Shown here piece by piece: positions 58,575 through 64,000 of a stretch of 64,000 nucleotides of DNA (its first letter is position 1; each line of letters starts with the position of its first letter). The stretch covers positions 66,595 to 130,594 of the forward strand of contig BCIO01000007.1 of assembly GCA_001599975.1 (NCBI GenBank), in the 5' to 3' direction. The notes under the pieces are model-generated. The model was given only the letters and a program-made list of their open reading frames with translations. It had not been told where the DNA came from and ran no database searches. The position numbers were made by a program, and so were the translations under genes. The DNA comes from Cystobasidiopsis lactophilus. Its lineage: Eukaryota > Basidiomycota > Agaricostilbomycetes > Agaricostilbales > Chionosphaeraceae.

Positions 58575-59845
58575 ATGTCCGAAGAGATTCATTTGGATGC
58601 TCCGGCAGATTTCCACACGCATTTGCGGCAAGGGCCCCTTATGAAGCTGGTCACTCCGCACGTCGTCCAAGGCGGCTTTCATTTGGCCTATGTCATGGTG
58701 AATCTCCCGGCCTCTGACGTCCAAACCCAATCTAAAACGAAAGTTCGCAGCCCAATCTTTCGCCGCCTATTACGACCACGGCGCAGGCGGTGGCCTACAA
58801 GAAGGAGCTCGAGGCGCTGGAGCCCAACTGCACTTTTCTCATGACCCTCTTCCTGTCGCCAGCTCTTACCCCCGCCGAGATCATTGAAGCGAAGAAAGCT
58901 GGCGTGGCGGGTGTCAAGTCCTATCCTCGCGGGGTGACAACGGGCAGCGAGGCGGGCGTCGAGAGCTACGAGAGGTACTACGACGTGTTCGAGGAGATGG
59001 AGCGGCAAGACCTGGTCTTGAACCTGCACGGAGAAGTGCCCTCGTCTCATATTGATGTGAGTCATCTATCTTCTCCCCCTCGGAGGTCAAGCTCAGTGAG
59101 CCTTTGCAGGGCACGTCGGTGTTGAACGCCGAGCCGCGCTTCTTGAAGCACCTGGTGTCTCTACACGAACGCTTTCCCAAACTTAGGATCGTTTTGGAGC
59201 ACGCCACGACCAAAGACGCTGTGGAAACTGTTCGTTCTCTCCCCAGCTTTTCCCCGAAGCGCATTCCCACCAATTTGTGTCGGACAGGTCAAATCACTCG
59301 GCGACACGGTGGCCTGCACCATCACCGCGCACCACCTTTTCCTAACGGTGGATGACTGGGCCGGCCAGCCTCTGCACTTCTGCAAGCCAGTGGCCAAGTC
59401 GTACGAGGACCGGCAGGCCTTGCGCCAAGTCATCGCTTCCGGCCACCCGCGCTTCTTCCTGGGCTCCGACTCTGCCCCTCACCCATTCAACAACAAGATG
59501 CCGTCCCTCCCTCTGACGGCGGAGAAGCAGCTCGACTCGCAAAAGGCCGTCTCGGCCTGCGCTGCTGGGGTGTACACCAGCCCCTTCTTGCTGCCTCTGG
59601 TCGCCCATTCCTTCGAGGCGCTGGAGCCCAAGATTGGGTTGGACAAGCTGGCCGACTTCGTTGGTGGCTTCGGGAGGAAATGGTACAAGGTGCCCGCTCC
59701 GGCATCGGGCCAAAAGGTGGTGCTCAAGCGGAACCCCCAAGCCAAGGTCCCAGCTGGCTTTCAGTTCGACAAGGGCACTGGGGAGAGCGATTGGGTCATC
59801 CCTTTCAAAGCGGCCCAGACGCTGGGTTGGGAGATTGTCAACTAG
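58575..59845 (+). CDS. URA4: Dihydroorotase (third step of pyrimidine synthesis)
   Basis: A zinc enzyme that closes carbamoyl-aspartate to dihydroorotate. The start is MSEEIHLDAPADFHTHLRQG; the metal-binding HxH motif is in DFHTHLRQG. The lysine expected to be carboxylated is in AGVAGVKSYPRGVTT, metal histidines are in LVLNLHGEVPSSHID and IVLEHATTKDAVETV, substrate-side residues in VACTITAHHLFLTVDDW, and the catalytic Asp in FFLGSDSAPHPFNNKM. It ends PFKAAQTLGWEIVN at 59845. Four or more introns are present. The size (about 360 residues) is typical for the class II single-domain fungal enzyme. It converges with the minus-strand gene at 60018. Confidence 0.95.
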
Positions 59846-60017
59846 AGATAGAAGCGGTGTTACAACAATACAAGGTTGCGGGAGCTTTTTGCCTGTCCCG
59901 ATCCAAAAGCAATGTCTATATGAGGGTTTGAGGAGTTGTACACTTGGCCATAGAAGCTCCTTCGAGGATCTCTTGATAAAGCACAAGGAAAAATAAAAAT
60001 TAGGGCTTGGACGCAGA

Positions 60018-61072
60018 TTAGGCCCACATTGAGGTCGACGTGCCGCCGACTATCTTCTTCGGTGGCGACGGCGGAAGTGCGACTTTGGTAGGTGATGGCT
60101 TGGGTTCCTCCGTTTTAGGCTTGGGCGTTGTTGGGGCTGCTTTTGGCGGTGGCGGCGGCGGTGGAGGTGAGGGCCCTCCAAAGACATCCTTCTTGTCCAC
60201 CGGTGGCAACGGCAGCAGCTCATCCGCCTTCGCCTCTTCCTTTCCAGCTGGCGCTTTCGAAGGCGATTTGGAAGGCGAGCCACCCAAAAAGGCCTGCCTG
60301 AACAACCTCCCACCGGCGGCCCCGGAATGCATGGGGTCGGCCAGCTTGCGGCGCTCCTTTGACGGGGTTCCGTTTCGACTGGCAGATAGAGAGGGCGAGC
60401 CGTTGGGAGAGGCGGAGCGGGGCCTAGTGGGCGTATTCCAGTTGGGGAAGAGCTCGGTAGGTTTGGTGGGCGTGGCCGTGGGAGGCGCTTTGAAAGGTGA
60501 CGGTGCGGTCGGTGGTGGTTTAGAAGGTGAAGGTTTAGACGGCGTAGAAGTGGAGGCAAAGACGGAAGGTTTGGAGGCTGAGGCGGCTGCTCGGTCTTTG
60601 GCCGGGGCGGTGGGAGGAGCCTTGACTGGCGTCGACAGAGGCAGGCTGGGCTTCCGGTTGGCGAGTGCCTCGGGAGAGATGCCCCATTCCTCTGGGAGGG
60701 AGAAGGACTCGTCCTCGAGCGAGTCGTCCAGCGTTGACCAGTCGACAATCTTCTTGGACGGCGACTCCCCGTCGTCCTCCTTCTTCGCAACCTCCTGCTT
60801 GGCTCCGACCTCTTTGGGCGGCGTGGAGGCTTTCTTGAGTTGAATCTTGGCCAACATCGAGTCGATCTGGCCGACAGCGGTCTGCGGTTCCGTCGGCGGA
60901 GCAGCAGGAGCGGAAGCCTTGTTCGGCGGTCGGTTCCTGCCGCCTCGGGTGCGCTGCTTGTCGTGGTGCTTGGCCGGCGATGGCGCAGGAGCAGCAGCGG
61001 GTGGCGTCGGCTCCGCTTCAAAGACGGGCGCGGGCCCCAGCCGGGACAGCAGCGAAGGAGCGGCGGCCCTGT
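60018..61072 (-). CDS. Disordered Pro/Ser/Lys-rich hypothetical protein
   Basis: One long exon, ending at 60018 with GGTSTSMWA, encodes about 350 residues of low-complexity sequence: APAAPPTEPQTAVGQIDSML, AKIQLKKASTPPKEVGAKQE, IVDWSTLDDSLEDESFSLPE then EWGISPEALANRK, many TPSKPSPSKPPP-like repeats, and an eight-proline run near 60160. The only ordered-looking piece is the VDWSTLDDSLEDESFSLPEEW segment, a possible short linear binding motif. The 5' exon was not found; an in-frame acceptor lies near 61072. The opposite strand is also open over 800 bases because of codon bias and is not a gene. Confidence 0.55.
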
Positions 61073-61330
61073 TGATTCGGCTTCTTTGTCAGATGTCGAA
61101 CACTTTATTCCGTCCGTCGGCGAACGCACATGGGATCAAGGGTGGAGATCACTGGAAGTGTATTCAGGGCAGCATCGTGCCAGCGAGAGGCCGTCCGGGT
61201 CAGAGAAGGCGAGAAGATCAAGTCGCTCTCTTTTCGATCACTTCGCCGATTGCCTTCTACCCGTGGTGGCAAGTGCCAGACCTGATGAACTATTACAGCA
61301 GCCTCTATCTAAGAGACCCGCAAGCCCCTC

Positions 61331-63244
61331 TCAGGACACGATGATGCCAGCAAAGTTGTCAGCCCGCCTCTTGTCCAGCTCAGCCAGGTACGGCGCCAAC
61401 CCTCCCAAGTAGAACAATGCGTGCTTCTTGCCCGTCTTCTCGCTCTTGCGGAAGAACCAGTCTGCACCAATATCAAAACGGCCCGATGACTTGCAAGCCC
61501 TGAGCACTCACTAGACCCAGCAGCAAACAAAGACGCATTTGCCACCGTGTTGATGGTCGATGCCCATTCGTCTTCAGCCTCTGGAGCCGCTTCGACAACC
61601 TTGCCAGGGTTGGCGCGCAAGATTTCAACGACGAACTCGATCTCGCTTTCAAGGGCGGCCGGCGCGTTCAAGAAAGCACCAGATGGGCCGACTGCCAACG
61701 CCACTACGTGAGCAACGTCATCCAAACAGATCAAGGAAGGACCTACGCAGATTGAACATGTTGGGAAACCCGGCTGGGAAGATGCCCAGATGAGCAATGG
61801 GAACCTCTTCCCACTTCTCTTTGAGTGTGAGGCCGCCTTTGCCCCGAAAGGCAATCTTGTCGTAGTTGCCATCGACCACAAAGCCAGTGCAGCAAGCCAA
61901 GACGTCCAGCTCGTAGACCGTGCCGTCCGCCAACTTGAGGCCAGTTTCGACCACTTCGACAATCGGGTTGTTGTAAACGCTAACAATGTTGACGTTGGGC
62001 CGGTTGAAAGCTTGATAGTATCCGGCTGCATTTTTTCATTCTTGAATGGGCTGCAATGTGGACGGAGACGAAGCCACTCACAGTCACAGATTGGCCGCCG
62101 CGCATACAGCTCCTGAAGACCGAAAAGGGTGAGCCTTGAAAAGCCACATAAATGAGTCAGAGCCCACCCTTGGCATCAACTTCTGAGCTTTTAAGGGATC
62201 CTTGACAATCTGAGCGATCTTGGCCTTGATGAATTCGCAACAATAGGTGTTGGCCTCTTCCGATGTCAGAATGTCGCCTGCATTCAAATGAGATACAGGT
62301 AGAAAGAGTGCAATCAAGCCACGAGCTCACCAAAGGAGAACATAAACTTGAAACCGCCGGCAGGACCTGGAAGAGCTCTGTCTGCATGAGCGCCTTCGGA
62401 TGACAGCGAATGAGAACACACCAGCTTGCCAAGCCTCTTCTAGAACGCGATCTCTTTCCTCTTTAGACACGCTCAGCATAGGGATCGTGGACTCTTGAAA
62501 ACCCATGCCCATGATGGACTTCCTGGTGCCCTCCCAGGTCTCCGGCAGAGCGGTGGCCAGCTCTTTCCGCTCCTTGTCTGAAATGACGCCGTCCGCCGCT
62601 GGCACCGTGTATTGGGGAGACCGTTGAAAAGAAATCAGCTCCTTGACGTTGTCCGCAAGAGCCGTGATGACTTGTACTCCGGTGCTGCCATTGCCGATGA
62701 CCCCCACACGCTTCTGTGAGTAGTCGTATTGCCGAGGCCACTGTCCGCTGTGCACAAGTTCACCTTTGAACTTGTCCAGGCCGGGAATGTCTGGCCACTG
62801 AGGGTCGGAGAGCGGGCCGACAGCAGTGACCAAGTAGGTGGCCTTGAGGACCTTCTTGATGCCAACCTTGTTCTGTACCGTCACCGTCCAAGCGCGCTCT
62901 TGTTCGCCCCAGGTGGCATCCAGGACCTTGGTGTTGTACTGGATCTTGTCTTCCAGGCCGTACCGCTTCACGACGTAGCTCATGTACTCGAGCGTGTCCG
63001 CTTGTGAGGCGTACCACTTCTTCCATGGCAGCTCCTCAGGGCTGCTCGTATCCCAAGGAAAGCGATAGAGATAGGAGGGCGAGTCGGATAGGGCGCCAGG
63101 GTAGCAACATCGGCGCCAAGTCCCGCCCGGCCCGTCCTCCTGGTCGAACGTCTGAGCTTTCAAGCCCAGCTCGTTGGTGAACTTGTAGAGGGCCAACAGC
63201 CCGCCGAATCCCGCACCAATGATTATCCTGTTCGCCGCACTCAT
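61331..63244 (-). CDS. Baeyer-Villiger-type flavin monooxygenase
   Basis: An FAD/NADPH enzyme that inserts oxygen next to a ketone. The start MSAANRIIIGAGFGGLLALY holds the first GxGxxG; GPGGTWRRCCYPGALSDSPS is the FAD-site follow-on with the R-x-Y-P-G-type block. The diagnostic BVMO fingerprint FxGxxxHxxxWP is present exactly as FKGELVHSGQWP. The second Rossmann motif is VGVIGNGSTGVQVITALAD. Later blocks are YYQAFNRPNVNIVSV, VYELDVLACCTGFVVDGNYD and FPAGFPNMFNLR, and the C-terminus is LAELDKRRADNFAGIIVS with the stop at 61331-61333. At least six introns are present. The substrate is unknown; no biosynthetic partners are seen nearby except a possible SDR gene that diverges to the right. Confidence 0.9.
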
Positions 63245-63798
63245 TCAATATCCAAACCAATCTGCTCAGAACATGAGACCCGCCGCACGCATCGAAATCC
63301 ACTTGAGCCTTTGATGCAGCCATTTTGTCCCTCGGGCCGCCAGTGGAGTGTGATGCCAGCAGTTCAGGAGATGTTGAAGATGCTAGAACGGCAGCAGTGG
63401 GAGGCAGTGGGGCAGATCAGGAGGAGGAGGGGCGCCCAAGGGCCTGGCAAGCTCGGCAGCGTGGGATATCATCCTGGGACCCCGCATCCGCCTGGCCGCC
63501 TTCTCTGATCCCTGCACCTCGCTAGCCAGCCTCGGAAGGTCATTCGAGAAAGAAAGTTGCGGCAATGGACACCCGTTACGAGGTATGATCGAGGTCGTCT
63601 GGTGGCAACAAGCTTCGAAACGGGTTGAACTGAGGCGACGACATTCGCAGGCTGAATCTCTGGTTGCTTCGACCCACACAAAACATGCTCCTTTGAAAGA
63701 CTTGCCTTTGGGATTGCCTCCCGTCGCGCCCATGTGAGCCAGTCTCCTCGCAATCGCGCTCGAAAGGCGTTCTCATTTGCCACCCACGCCACCCGCAG
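63245..63798. promoter_or_regulatory. Divergent region between the Baeyer-Villiger enzyme and an SDR-like gene
   Basis: About 550 bases. The right part may contain an upstream exon of the plus-strand gene (a short ATG frame near 63565 is followed by GTATGA). No specific regulatory element recognised. Divergence of two redox genes makes shared control possible. Confidence 0.35.
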
Positions 63799-64000
63799 AC
63801 CGGACGAGGTCGCAGTTCACCGCGAGGGAATCTACAGAGGCCTCCCTACGTATGATGACTCTCATGATGGCCAGGTCGCTCTTGTGGCTGGCTCCAACGG
63901 CGTGAGCAATTCACAATTTAAGCAAAAGGCGGGCAAAGGCCCACTTAAAGCATGCTCCAGATCTCGGGCGTGCACATGCTCAGAGTGATGCGAGACCATC
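63799..64000 (+). CDS. SDR (PRISE-like) NAD(P)-dependent reductase, 3' end outside window
   Basis: Only the N-terminal part is present. The frame reads EVAVHREGIYRGLPTYDDSH, then GQVALVAGSNG, an intron GTGAGC...CTCCAG (about 63901-63959), and ISGVHMLRVMRDH. The joined A-G-S-N-G-I-S-G is the nucleotide-binding loop, and the preceding GLPTYD-like leader is typical of fungal PRISE-type short-chain dehydrogenases (progesterone 5-beta-reductase/iridoid synthase-like; from memory). The true start is upstream and unresolved. The neighbouring Baeyer-Villiger gene suggests, but does not prove, a shared catabolic or secondary-metabolic role. Confidence 0.6.

Noticed and set aside
60040-60843. 267-codon Gly-rich plus-strand ORF
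   Set aside because: Exact antisense of the Pro-rich minus-strand exon; glycine runs are complements of proline codons.

Overview
The window is nuclear DNA of a fungus, most likely a basidiomycete and probably of the Pucciniomycotina (inference from style, not a placement). It shows compact genes, very many short GT...AG introns (mostly 45-70 nt), moderately high GC and a fungal protein repertoire (Mec1/ATR, Nop2, Prp38, Spc24, Kap120, TFIIIC, cwf18). No transposon, CRISPR array, rRNA or convincing tRNA was seen.

Layout. 0-7 kb: the 3' part of TFB2 (TFIIH p52), then a long array of intron-like modules containing a second copy of only the TFB2 C-terminal domain, then a Barentsz (Btz) exon-junction gene. 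7-18 kb: on the minus strand a very large ATR/Mec1 checkpoint kinase and the rRNA methyltransferase NOP2. 18-26 kb: an orphan with a weak SRR1-like look, a Ser/Pro-rich orphan, PRP38 and two tandem F-box genes. 26-34 kb: 6-phosphofructo-2-kinase/fructose-2,6-bisphosphatase, a flavin monooxygenase and an amino-acid permease. 35-44 kb: a gene built of serial Cys/His mini-exons, amidophosphoribosyltransferase (ADE4), cwf18, an orphan, SPC24 and a GNAT acetyltransferase. 44-52 kb: two tandem small secreted cysteine-rich genes (one broken), an MFS transporter, TFIIIC subunit TFC1 and ribosomal protein eL29. 52-64 kb: importin Kap120, orphans, dihydroorotase, a disordered proline-rich protein, a Baeyer-Villiger monooxygenase and the start of an SDR gene cut by the window edge.

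Most genes are unrelated housekeeping genes with no operon logic. Two nucleotide-synthesis enzymes occur (ADE4, purine; URA4, pyrimidine), along with four genes of pre-mRNA processing or mRNP assembly (Btz, PRP38, cwf18 and, indirectly, eL29 through its splicing demands) and two of basal transcription (TFB2, TFC1).

The most unusual signal is exon-intron architecture. (1) From the TFB2 stop codon to about 3685, GT...AG segments of 56-68 nt recur at about 107-166 bp spacing, the best part at about 150 bp; they resemble each other and the last intron of TFB2. (2) At 35.0-36.2 kb, mini-exons mostly bounded by the same intron phase (2) each carry a C-x(4-6)-H-x(8-11)-C-like motif. (3) eL29 (66 codons) has a ladder of 10-, 6- and 10-nt microexons. 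(4) In ADE4 the codon for the catalytic Cys2 is split by an intron after 4 coding bases. Together these suggest a lineage in which short exon-intron units are duplicated in tandem and splicing tolerates extremely small exons.
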